Origin: Callaeas wilsoni
Taxonomy: Eukaryota > Chordata > Aves > Passeriformes > Callaeidae
NCBI GenBank assembly: GCA_013398955.1
Contig: VWPU01003227.1
Span: 1-64,000, forward strand
Length of the DNA stretch: 64,000 bases
Direction: 5' to 3'
Both the position numbers and the translations under genes were made by a program. Shown piece by piece: positions 1 to 11,205 of the stretch (position 1 is the first letter of the stretch; the number at the start of each line of letters is the position of its first letter). A model generated the notes under the pieces. It made no database searches. It saw only the letters and a list, made by a program, of their open reading frames with translations, and had not been told where the DNA came from.

Positions 1-572
1 CCGCCGCGGCCCCCGACGCGCCCGCCTCCTTCCCCCGCCATGGGAGCGGGCGCTGCCGCCGCTCCGCCGCCGCGCTCCGTCCGCCGCTCGCCGGGCGCGC
101 AGTGACTCGGCGGGGACACTTCGCGGAGCTCCCTGCCCGCCCCTCGCCTTCGCCGAGGGCGGCGGTGGCCGGTCCGTGCCCGTCCCGGCTGCGCTCCGTT
201 ACCGGCTCGTCCCGGGCGCCCAGAGCGGAGTCTGGGGCCGGGGCAGCAACTTGTGCTTGGGAGGCGGCGGACCTCGGCTGCGGGAACTCGAGGATCTTTT
301 GTTTTCTCCTATCGCTTTGGATAGTCCTGGGAAGTGTCAAGGCGCTGCTGAGGAAAGCCCGGGCCGGGAGAGGGGAGGCCGGCCGGAGTTGGCGTGCGGC
401 TGGAGCCCCGCGGACCTGACAGCGCCGTGCCCGGAGGGGGCTCGCCCCGGGAGTCCGGCGGGATTAGAGAACCTCCCTTACGTTAAGCTTCTGTGGAATT
501 ACAACTGGGGGCTTTTCGTTTCTCCCCCCGCTCTTCTGGCATGAGACTGCTTGCAGGCGCCACCCGAGGACA
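1..572 (+). other. ROBO1: 5' leader (5' UTR) upstream of the ROBO1 start codon, left limit unknown
   Basis: GC-rich sequence runs without interruption into the start codon at 573. An in-frame TAG at 465-467 shows that 573 is the first available in-frame ATG of the main frame. Only two other ATG triplets occur in these 572 bases, at 40 and 541, and both open short upstream reading frames. How much of this stretch is transcribed, and whether it contains a leader intron, cannot be told from the sequence alone. Confidence 0.6.
40..105 (+). promoter_or_regulatory. uORF 1 (21 codons, strong Kozak context)
   Basis: An ATG at 40-42 sits in the context CCCGCCATGG, close to the optimal vertebrate initiation context, and the frame ends at TGA 103-105. 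The predicted 21-residue peptide is Ala/Pro/Arg-rich and resembles no known domain. If transcription starts upstream of position 40, this uORF would be expected to capture many scanning ribosomes and to lower ROBO1 translation. If transcription starts downstream of it, it is irrelevant. Sequence and context are seen directly; the role is inferred. Confidence 0.45.
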
Positions 573-576
573 ATGA
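541..576 (+). promoter_or_regulatory. uORF 2 (11 codons) whose stop overlaps the ROBO1 ATG
   Basis: ATG at 541 opens an 11-codon frame that ends at TGA 574-576. This stop overlaps the ROBO1 start codon 573-575 in an ATGA arrangement. The uORF start has G at -3 and A at +4 (moderate context); the ROBO1 start has A at -3. Such an overlap allows leaky scanning or termination-coupled re-initiation. It lies only 32 bases upstream of the main start, so any transcript with a leader of ordinary length would carry it. Confidence 0.55.
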
Positions 577-627
577 TCGCGGAGTTTGCTCACTTTTACC
601 TCTTTGGATTCATATGTGTCACCTCAG
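573..627 (+). CDS. ROBO1: ROBO1 exon 1 coding part: signal peptide (isoform b / DUTT1 type)
   Basis: This exon encodes 18 full codons plus one base: MIAEFAHFYLFGFICVTS followed by the first base of a Gly codon. It closely resembles the N-terminus of human ROBO1 isoform b (DUTT1), differing at a few hydrophobic positions and at Phe5. The short acidic start followed by an aromatic/aliphatic core and small residues (T-S-G) fits a cleaved secretory signal peptide that directs the receptor to the cell surface. The exon ends CAG|GTAACC at 627/628, a good splice donor in phase 1. Joined to the acceptor at 43387/43388 it restores Gly19 and runs straight into Ser-Arg-Leu-Arg-Gln-Glu-Asp, the known ROBO1 order. 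The start is chosen for its homology, its A at -3, and the upstream in-frame stop at 465. The longer ROBO1 isoform uses different upstream first exons, which I do not see here. Confidence 0.95.
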
Positions 628-1540
628 GTAACCACCTCACACGGGCGGGTCAGATACGCGGCCGCGGCGGTGGCAGCGCTCCCGCAGCCGCTCTTCTCCT
701 TGCCCCCCGCCCTCCCCCGGTGTGGCCCCTCCGCGCCTCCCGGCCCCCTCCTTTGCTCGGAAACGAAGCTCGGCTTCCACCCTGCGGGCGCCTGGACCGC
801 GTTTGTCCCGGGAGCTGCCGCCTGCCGTGGGGGCTGGCCGGGGCCGGGAGCGGGTGTGGGGGGATGCGCGGCGCCGGGTCCTGTCCTGGTCCCACGGCTC
901 CCACCGCTGGCAGCTCCCGAGGGCTGACTGATGTAACCACGGCTGTTGCTGAGCCGAGGGGGCGGCGGGCAGAGACCCCGTCCTCCCGCGGGAGTGGCTG
1001 CGCCTGCCGCTGCTCAGCGCGGCTGCCCGCGGGCACCGCGCACCCTCCGCCGGGCGGGCCCTGGAGCATCCCCCCTCCCAGCGCCGGGCCGGGTTAACCT
1101 CGCTCAGCTGCCACCGGGGAGGGACCACGGCGGTGAGGGGGGGAAGGGAAGGCTTGGGGATGCTTCACCTTGGTGATTAAAGTTTACCCACGTGTGTGAA
1201 GTGAAGCGCCAGCGTGCTAATTGGGAGTGGGGGAGATGGCCGAGGCGATAGGGAGGATTAATGGTCATTAGGCACAGTTTGCGCGGGGTTTATGCGTGTT
1301 GGGGCACCTTATCGTGCCTGTAGGTTACAGATAGGGCGGCACTAATAGGGCATTGTGGAGGGCGGGTTTGGCTCCGTGCGCCCCGCGGAGAGCGGCGCGG
1401 GGCTCGGAGCGGGTGCGGCTCTCCCGGGGCCCGCCGGGTGCGCGTGTGGCCGCGCTGGCCCGGGGGGGCTTGGGAGGTTTTCGGGTTTGCCTCTGCAGAA
1501 GGACCCTGTTTCTCGCAGGAGGACGGGTTTATCTCCCTGC

Positions 1541-4200
1541 AGTATTGCTTCTCGTTCTTAGGAACGCCTTTTGTCACATGCTAAGTGAACGCAGTAAATC
1601 CTTGTGCCATAGTGAAGGTTGGTTTGGGCGCTAACTTGTCTCTCTTACTTGATTTTTGTAAGTTTGCAGAGGACCCCTTTGAGTCATTAAAGTTATGGTA
1701 GCATGAGACATCTGGTCAGTGAATGAATGAATGTTTTTGAAAGAGTTAAGTACACTGCCTGAAGCTTTAAGTCTTAATTATGTCACTAAATGTAGTAACT
1801 TATGCCTGTTTCTAGATTATATCATAAATTTAACTACTAAATTTTTGCTCTTAGGTATTAGTTTGTTCTTTGTGGCTTTGGTTATGGAAAACTTTGCATC
1901 CCTGAGTAGCTCTTGCCCTGTTCACTTTTGACCATGTCAGTCATGCCATCTTTAATTGGATTTTTCTCTGTATTGCCTTCTTCATGTGATGGAAGAAACA
2001 AATGGAATGGGGAAGAGCCTTTGCACCCATTTGCTCCTTCTGAATCTTTCATGGCGGGTGTCCCCACCTTAGAAAAGTTGACTTCATAGGTAGCGTACTC
2101 TGTAACTCGGTTATGTATTGGGGTGTTTAAAACTCCAAGTTAAGAAACAATTTTATTTATTTTTTAATCTTCTCATCTATTTATCATATAAATTCTCAAC
2201 AGAGTAGGTTGCATGCAAGGTCTTTTTCAATTTTTTTCTTTCCTCCAGGATGAGGTTGGTCTCTTTAATGATGTTGATTCCAGCTGAGTTGGAGAGGAAA
2301 AAAAAAAAAGGGGGAAAAAAAGACATGAATTTTTATGGAGGCTTTAAATTTTGTCGTGTAAGCAAACTCAGTAACAAACATAAGAGACAATCACCAGATA
2401 ATAACTCTGTTCCAACTCCTTCACCAGAGGAATTTCTTTTTTCCCCTCAACTAGAGTGTGGTCAAATAGTTAGTCTTGTATCTGGAACAATGGAGATGCC
2501 AGAAACCTTTGGCAGGATGAAGTTTGAGGGCAGATGGCTGCAGTGCAGAAGGAAGGACAGGAGTCATCTACAGCACTTTCCACACTGAAATCCTTTGAGT
2601 TCTGCTGACAGCTGATCTTGCAAGTTGATTGATCCTTTCCTCCCTCTTCCACTGAAGGTTCTCACTTCCCTCACTTACACCCACTACTGAATCAATGGTT
2701 TGTGTGGCCACACTCTAAATGGGATGTTAGAAACTTCTGCTGAGAGGTGGGAAATAATTGGGGGATGGGAAAGAGAAAAAAAAAATAATAGAAAAGTAAA
2801 TGGGTTAGCGTTTGTTAAAACAGTAATTGGTAAACCACTTAGAATTCAAACCTCCTAATTTTTACCCTGGTGTTGTCTCTGTGGAATCTTGTGAAGTACC
2901 TTCTTTCATGTAAGCCTGTGGTTAATAAATGTTGAATAAATTTAAATTTGAATAGTGTTGAAAATTGGAATATAGCAGCTTTCCTCCTTTATTCTCCCAG
3001 TGTAATTTCAATGCTTCTTTGCATAAAGAATAAGAATTGCTTTAAGGGATACTTCTCTGGTATCCTTGTTTTCTTGAGTATTTACCTGCATTCTGCCCTT
3101 TTTCCTTCATTCTGAGGCAGACTTTGCTTCAGAATCCATGGATATTTCATCTCTCTACTCCCCAGGAAGCAGCAGCAGCATCAAATGAATATGTTTGGAA
3201 AAGAAAAGCTTTCACTTATATGAAAGGCAACATGCAGAACATTTTTGCTGGGAAAGAGTGTCAGGGTTCTGGTTTTCCACATGGGTGTTCACTGCTCTAG
3301 CAATCCTCAAGGCTAAATGTGTTACTGTGTGATTTTTCTGTTCCCCTCCATGGAAATCTTTGTATTTTGACGAGTTATTTCATTGCATTGCTGATTCCCA
3401 TCTGCTCAACACCCACCCTTTCCCCCTTTCCTGTCCATGTTCTCCCTTACTAATTACTGTACTTCAAATGGGATTGGTACATTTGCTCCAGAGGTTTTCC
3501 ATGCTGTGTGGAGCAGGCAGCGCTGACACAGCGTGGCAGGCGTGTTTTTCAGTGATAGTTCTAGCCAGTGGAGGGCAAAATTGTCTCTTGTATTCCTTCA
3601 TGGGAGAGTTATCTTCTGATGGTTAATAGTTTAAGGGTGTCCGTGGAGTGTCCCCAAAGTCCTTTCCAGCTGGCTAACCTACCTATTGGAGTAAATAAAT
3701 CAGCCATTTCCTTGATACATTTTGTTTGTTTGTTACAGAAGTTTGTACTTAAAAGCTCCCTCATGAAGTGTTAGAGCATTTATGGAAAAGTTCCTGCTTT
3801 TTTTACTTTGTTCTTTGTCTAAGAGTAATAAATTGGCAGAGATTTAAAAAAAAAGAAGACACAGTAATTCAAAGGATTATGAAAGTATTAAGTGCCTAGT
3901 CTGTAAAAGCAAGTTAGTCAGCCAACAAAACTTAAAGACAGTGTGTTTTTTCACCTATCCCTAATGCATTGTGTGCTGTTCTAAGTAATTTTTAAGAGAG
4001 ATGGAGCCAGCTGCTTAGAGCTGAAGAAGCTGGCCATACTTGTATTGTGTTTGAAGACTTCAAAATAGCAAATAAATAACCACATGCTATAAAATTGATA
4101 ATTCCTTACTCGTGATGAAATCTTCTCCAAGAATCCAGATGTTTGACTGATTCAAAACCACTTATCTTTATGAGTACTGCTGGTATCTGTGGAGAGCAAC
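1541..4200. other. Intronic sequence, no recognisable feature
   Basis: AT-rich unique sequence downstream of the CpG island. It has short A runs (near 2299 and 2778) and pyrimidine-rich patches. Short open frames such as 2250-2588 lack homology, splice context or codon bias and appear to be chance. Confidence 0.6.
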
Positions 4201-4201
4201 C

Positions 4202-4226
4202 TTTTTTTTTTTTTTTTGTTTGTTTT
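4202..4226. repeat. T-rich low-complexity tract
   Basis: A run of 16 T followed by GTTTGTTTTT. It could be simple slippage or the relic of a retroposed A-tail on the - strand; no element body is recognisable next to it. Confidence 0.7.
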
Positions 4227-4229
4227 TCA

Positions 4230-7200
4230 ATTTGCAAAAGTGAAGGTTTTGTTATTTTTCAGCTAGAAAGAGTCACTTTCGTTTTCCTATAGCTTGGCAA
4301 TTAAGTTAGTTTAAAACAGAAGAATGCTTAAACTGATTTTTGCTCACTGCAGTCAGTGTTGTCTTTTTATTTTTTTTTAAAGTTACACAGTAACTTCATT
4401 AGCAGTGATCATCTGTAGTGTTCAGGGTACTGCATTTTGGGGGAATCATGTGTACTGTCCATAAGATTTTAGTAGAAAACATGAATTTATATGAAGAATA
4501 CTCTGGAGTCTGCATGATAAAGGTTTTGATTTGATCTATAAAGATAGATGGGCCATTACAGATATTATCAGAAACAGTGTTATCAGATGTTACTGTTAGA
4601 CATTAAATACCTTTGCAAACAATGCTTTAACATAAAATGCTGTGGAAGTGATGGTCAAAGAGATTCCATAAAGAATCAAAACCAATTTAGTTTTCATTAG
4701 AAAGTGGAAAGAGAAAATATTTAGAAATTCAAGACAGAGAAATCTACAGTCATACTTAAATACCTGAGAACCTGTTCCCTCACTCTCAAATAACTGGTTT
4801 TGGTTGGCACTTAATTTTCCTAAATAACTGGAAGAGTTTTGTTTCACAATCCTAAACAACTGTAATATTACGTCTCATTATGGGGTAGCTTTCTCTAATG
4901 GATGTAATAATAATTTGCTGGGACTAGCAAGTCTGGTCACTTGCTGCAATTCTCAGCGTACTGTTTCTGTTGTTGTTAAATGCGCTGTGTGGGTAACGGT
5001 CATTTGGCTTGGTGTCCTGCTAGCTGGCTTAGATTCTTCTTCAGAAATTTGCCTTTCATAATGAAGATTCCCATAGTCAATGTTTAAATTAGTGTTGTGA
5101 ATTTGTTGTGGGTTTTGTGTATTTCAGTAGTTATGAATGAGTCATTTTGTTGTCGATACTTGTTAATCTTTGGAGGTTATTTTGTGACCAGGAAGTTAGT
5201 AGGAACCTTGCTCTTTCCAAGCAAATGAAAGGGCACTTAAGAATTTCATATGCCGAGGTCCTGACACACTTTATTTGTGTGCTCTGTTATATAATCTCAT
5301 TTGGTGGTGATAACCTTCCTTAGCTTTTCACCTAAGTGCCTCTTCATAAAATTGTAAGGTAAATAGTGAGGTAACTGAAGTAGCAACTGAGGTGTATTTT
5401 AAGTCCCATAAATTGTGTAAACAGGGGAAATTAAGAGTATTTTTCTGTTAGTGAGGAGAAGCTTGACCAAAATGGGAGAGTAGAGCAACAAAGAAGTATT
5501 CTTAAGTATCTCAAAAGCTAGAGATGCTTTTAAGGGCAGATAATTTGCTAGTTTATATCTTCTTTAGGAGAAAGATGTGCATATGTATGTACACATATAT
5601 TCATACACGTACATATATATCTTGGTCATACACTGATCTCTCTTGGCTGACTGTGTCAGCCTTAGCGTCAGCACTAAATTGTTGTGGGTTGAAGGGCATT
5701 TTATGTGAAGAAAGAGAATATCTTACGAACACAAATATTTTGTACTGCTGACATAGATGCAGCCAGCTATGTTGGGGCCACACAGCTGAGACTTGGTACT
5801 AAGGAAAATCTCAACGGGGAAAAAGTGAAACACCTGTGAAGCTAATAATGACTTCAGTTTTCAGTCAGGTGTGCAGAGTTCTGTTATTCTGTTGTCGGTC
5901 TTGAGTTCTGGTCTTTAAAGACCTAAATTTTTTGGTATCCTGATTATTAATGTAAGCCAGTACTGTGAGTTACCTTACCCTAAAGGTGATGGCAAGCTTT
6001 ATCGAAATAAGAAGGGGGTGAATTTAATTCTGGATGTCAGAATTTCTGTGTTGGTTGACTATTCATTAGGAAAAAGTTGTGCATTTGCCCAGATTTATCC
6101 ACAAAAATGATAAAATATGGTTCTGGAACATTATGAGAGTAGGCCTTTCAGACCAGGAATGTGTATGATATAATTGGTGTTAAAAAAACAGCACACAGGG
6201 AGAGAGGTTTGTTTATGTGGGATTGTCCATTTCAGATGTAAGTAGTAGGGGAAATGTCCTATACTTCAGTAAAACAATGAATAGAGACTTAGGGAAAATA
6301 TATTCTATTTCTTTTCACATCCTTTGAAAACAACGTGAGGAAACTATTTTTTGTGAGAAAGTGAAGGAGTATATGAACAACCAACAAAGGTAATTACTGT
6401 CAAACACTGAGAAGTGTTCTCAGACTTGGAGGTATTTTCCATGCCTCTCTTGTTCTGAAGCTTAGGAAAATTTCTGACTAAGACTCATGTGTGTATGTGT
6501 GTCTGTGTATGACTGATTAAAACAAAATTGATAAATTGACAGTAATGAGATTTGTGAGTGGCGTCAGGCCAGTCTTTTTAATTAGAGCCAGCTTGCCATC
6601 TGAGCAACTGCAGCCAAGGGGAAGGTGAGTAGTGCTCTGCTCACAGCCCTGAGCAGCCAAGCCATTTCAACTTTGCTGAGGACAGAATGGTTTATGGAAT
6701 GGTATGACCTTAAGGTGGCCTTACCAAAAGGAGGCAAACTATGCTGAGAAGGAGAATAGAAAGCCTTTCGCCTTTTATTTTAGTGGGAAGTAATGTTAAT
6801 TGTGTTTTCTGGAAGCAGAAAAGTAGAAAATTAGAAAGGAGAATCTACTGTTAATAGGCAGAGCATGCACTTGTGGATTTAAACAAAAGATCAGTATGCT
6901 TTAAGTGTGTAAAGCAATTTTGTGTCCTTGTGAAAACTGCATTTCAGGTCTTCAAGCTTACTCATAGTTTCTTTCAGCACTACTACCCAAAGACCTACAC
7001 AGAACTTGAGCACTTTCCCAACTAGATTTCAGTGAAAAGATGTGCTGTTGGAGGAGTAGAGGTCCTTACGGTGCAACTTGGGCATGCACTTCACTTTCAG
7101 ATGTAAATGTTCAGTGCATGGATTTTGGTAACAGCAGTAGCATGGATGTCATTTCTTACCTAATTTTTAACCCATTTGGGTTTTATCTTAAGGGATTTTT

Positions 7201-10200
7201 TTATATATATAAACTCCATGCAGCCAGTGCATAAAACTTTTTTTTTTTTTTTTAAATAAAGACATCTTAGGTATTCATCTTCTCATTCAGAAGGCTAACA
7301 TGTATGGAATGGTTGTATTAGCATCTGTACTTTCATATAATAGTAAATGTGTTGCTGAAGGTTTCTTCCTTACTTAGCATTCAAAGAAATTACATAAAAA
7401 TTTACTGGATTTCGTATCTAAACAACAGGAGAGAACCTCTATGGGTTTGCTCACGGATGGTAGAGGTAAATTCCACAAGGTACTCCTATTTAAGTCTTGT
7501 TTTCTGCAACCAGACTCTACACCTCTAGAGGGGCATAGAGCTTTTTGTACTATGTTAAATGTTTATATTTATTTACATTTAAGTAAATAACTGTAAATTA
7601 AATAATTAGAGCATTTAATTTTAGTACAACTTACTATAAATTCAGCTTAGACCAAAATGGGTAGTTGAATACATTATTATTGAAATGGTATGAACACTTT
7701 TAATCAGAAAACAAACATGTTTTCTAGACTGCTGCAGTCTTGAAATACATATACTTTCTTTGAAGAAATGAACAGTCAGATATGCAAAATTATTCAAGCT
7801 GCCCTTTTCTGTTGGGAAGTATTTGCTTAATATGGTATTGCATTACTTTAAGTCCAATGCTAATACTGTGAATGATTAAAATAATATGAACACCCTGACT
7901 GTAGATTAAAGATCTGTAAATCTGACAAGCCTGTGCTGGGCTCTGGATTTAAAATCTTAAACTTGGTATTTTATTTTCTTCATCTTGCATAGTGACTTAG
8001 CAGTGGAGTAAGCTCAGTTTTGGAGCAGTGTATGTCTTCAGACGTGCAGTGCAGGGTATGGCAAGGATCAGTGTCTAACCAGTGCAGGCTGGAGTCATCC
8101 ATGACGGCCATCTGAGAGAACTGTATGGTCTGTGCACTTCTCACGTTGCTCAATTTTGTAGTCTTTGTCTCCTACTCCCTTGACTGTCTTGTGCGTAAAT
8201 CAGAATGGCCATTTCTTTAGTACTGTTAAACTGTTTCATGCTAGTATTGCATTAAAACTTGCTTGGCTGGCATTTTTGTGCCTTCTGAAATTTGCATATC
8301 CTCAGGCAAGGTATTTATTTTAGATTCTGGGTTAGTTATTGCCTCTTATCTAATTGCTTAAATGCCTTTATGTTGAAAATGAGACACATTTATAACCAGT
8401 TCATGGTTATAAATTCAAGTATAGAAGATTCTTGTTTTCCTATTTGCTTCTACAGTAGCATGATAGACATGAACAGTTTTTATCTTAGAAATTAAGTTTT
8501 AATGCATGGCCAAGGATTTAATGTAGGCCTAAGGATGGGCACTGGCTCAACTTTACTGGGTTCTGGAAGTAGGTGAAGGGAGAGGGAGATGCTGTTAGAC
8601 AGTGACCAGATGGATGTGCTTGAAAGAGTGGCTTGGTTTTCAGTAGACACTAGACCTCAGATTTTTAGAATCTGGGGGCTTGTGGATTGTTGAAGTTGGG
8701 AACCTACAATCTAAATTTGGAGCCACTTAAAATCAGTAGTGCCTGTTGAAAATCTTGATTCTAGTGTTTAAATTAAATTGCCTAAAGTGTTTGACTTCAT
8801 CTTCAGTTGCAAATGTTTGTGGATCATTGTGGGTTCTTAGCCTGTCTGAAAATTGAGATTGTAGTGAACATTGACTTAAGAGCCAATTAACTCAAAAAAG
8901 CCTAACCTTAAATCTGCATGGGCCTCTCTAGCTCTGTGAAGAGTGAGAAGCCAGTCAAAAATGTGTTTGAATATGTATTCTTTTAGAAACTTCCCAGCTT
9001 GCCGCTTTTGTAGTGCATTTTGCTAACGTTGGTCAAAAGCAGACTTTTCAACCCAGAGATCTCCTGTTGGCCTACTAAGCCCAAGATGAGGATAGCAGCC
9101 CCCAAGTCCACAGTTGGGCCTGTATTTATGTGTTGAAAGCATAATACAAGGTCCTAAAATACTATTTTTGGATCGAGTGCTGAGCAATGTCATCAAGCTT
9201 TTTCCTTTATCAAAACCTCTTTGGACGTGGTATTAAATTTGGCACCTGGCGTAGCTTTGTGCTAGGGGATCTTTTGGATTCTAGGCAGGTTCAGAAGTGG
9301 GATTTGCAAATTCTGAATGCTTCTTCCCTCACCTCCTACTCGAAAAACAACTCTGTCAGTGCAACTTTCTGGTTTTGGAATATATTTAAGGCCCTAGGTA
9401 CTGCAGCTGACAGATACTTCATAATCAAAGTGCTTAATGGTAGGAGGTGATAAAGGGAAAAAAATTAAAAGTAGTGTGAGGAAACAAGAAGAAAAGGAAA
9501 CAAGATAAGTAGAGATAGTAAACTGTTTTAATTTTTGCTTGCCAAAGCAGGAGCTGGCACAGGAGAGGGTAGAGTTTGGGACTATGGTGCTGTAGCAGCA
9601 GAATGTAGGAGAGAGTATGTTTATAATGAACAGGTTCAACAAAAAGGTCTGATGTAACTGTGGAATGGAACTTGCACCGTGCTAGGCATAAAAATGATTG
9701 GCAGGAGGCCCCATGCATGGAGTAAAATCCTGTCTTCACCAATGTGGAAAATTATGGTTTCAGCTGCAAAAGGAGGTGAAGCTTGGAAGGAATTAGCATA
9801 TCTCTAGCACCGAGTGGCATCTGGAACTGAATGCCTGGGTTAAATCATTCAGTAGTGATTAATGAGGCTCATTGCTCAGGTTATACAGCTTTTAAAAATT
9901 AAAAGGAGAAATTTAAAAGTAGGTGCAAAGCAGAAAGAAGGAACCATTGCTCTATTTACCTGTTTAATACAGAGGGCAGAGTGAAGTCTTCCCTACCCTT
10001 TGATACAAGGAGGGATCTGTTAAGTGCTGCTGTTAAGCGTAGAAATGAAGAGATGAACTTCTGAGTAATTGTTTTGAGGAGCATTTTGTGACTTTTCAAA
10101 CACGTATGTAGCAATGCAGGCCTTGAAATGGGATAGTGTGTGCAGGATGGGACTTTGCTGCCGGTGAGTACTTTGCTTTTGAGAAAACTTCAGAAAACAG

Positions 10201-10840
10201 TGATTTCTGTTTTCTCTCCCACTCATGAATGTTAATCTGTGTTACCTGTAGGGAAAGCAAATATTGAAACGTACAAAGTGAAACAAGCTTAGAGACCTAG
10301 CGAGCACTTTAACTTTCCTTGAGCGTGATTCTGGCAGTTGCTGAGCTGAATGGTGATGTAGCTTGGTGTTGTATCAGGAATAAATGTTCAAAATGTTCAA
10401 AGACTGTTACTCTGTAGGAGGATTACAGTACTGATATGAAAACACTTCTGTTTACTTTCAAGTTTTTAGTGGAGCAAATACAGACACCAGTGAAGTGTGT
10501 GTTTGAGTGTTAGATATGGTTTTTTTTCAGAATTGTGAAAAGAAACAAATAGTGGCATCATTAATGGTGCTGCTGCTTAAAACAGTTGACCTTTCCACAG
10601 CAAGTTCATATAGGTAGGAAATAAAAGGGAGCTAGAATAAGGTATTATCCCTCTGGAGCTGAAATAGGACTCCACTTTCTACCTGCTAGGGGGTGAAGTT
10701 CCCTAAAATGCACTGCTGAAAAATCTTTGCTCACAACGGTTTTGGCTTCTGGATTGCTGGGTTTTTTTTACTCTTTTAGCAGCTATTTTGCTTTTACTTG
10801 GGGAGGGGATGGTGGTGTATTCAGCAGAAAATAAGGAAGA
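4230..10840. other. Intronic sequence, mostly unique
   Basis: No gene or recognisable young repeat. A T16 run lies at 7238-7253, and there is a TG/TA-rich patch at 5573-5625. The purine-rich interval at 9435-9510 breaks up open frames on one strand and creates minus-strand frames without homology. Confidence 0.55.
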
Positions 10841-11205
10841 AAGGTGTTTTGTTGTTGTTGTTTTTTATGTGTGGTTTTTTTGAATTTTTTTTCTTTTTTA
10901 TGCGTCTTTCTCATTCATACTCTAGTGTGGTTCCCGTGACCATAATGTGGAAGGAGACTTTTTAATCCTCATCCACTCTCCAGTGCTTTGTATTAAATGG
11001 GGATTTTTTTGTTTTCCCTGTACGTTTGCTGGGGCAGCCAAGGTAGGGCAGTTGACCTGGTGCTTTAATGTTGTGACCAGAACGACTGAATGTTATTTTC
11101 ACAGGCAACTTTTGTGGTTGGTTTTTTTTGTTTGTTTGGGGTTTGGTTTTGTTTGTTTGGGTTTTTTGTTTGTGTTCCAGGGGGTTTTTTTGTTTGTTTT
11201 TTCTA
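10841..11205. repeat. T/G-rich low-complexity tracts, (GTT)n and (TTTG)n
   Basis: A GTT microsatellite lies at about 10847-10866. A longer irregular TTTG/TTGG-rich tract spans 11109-11205. Between them is ordinary unique sequence. The composition creates a spurious Phe/Val/Leu-rich open frame (10947-11240) that should not be read as a protein. Confidence 0.75.

Larger units (their letters stand above)
1..1500. promoter_or_regulatory. ROBO1: CpG island at the ROBO1 proximal promoter / first exon
   Basis: The first 1.1 kb is very GC-rich and dense in CpG, with a second GC-rich patch at about 1345-1480. After that the sequence drops abruptly to AT-rich intron. GC-box-like GGGCGG cores occur, for example near 645 and 1362, and no convincing TATA box stands out. 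The island surrounds the short signal-peptide exon, as expected for a TATA-less CpG promoter of a broadly expressed developmental gene. The transcription start itself cannot be placed and may lie left of the window. Island status is seen directly; promoter function is inferred from position. Confidence 0.85.

Noticed and set aside
637..1128. Overlapping open frames of 113-174 codons in the first 1.1 kb on both strands
   Set aside because: The GC-rich CpG island is poor in stop codons. The peptides are Arg/Pro/Gly-rich, and the only supported coding piece is the 55-base signal-peptide exon ending at the donor 627/628.
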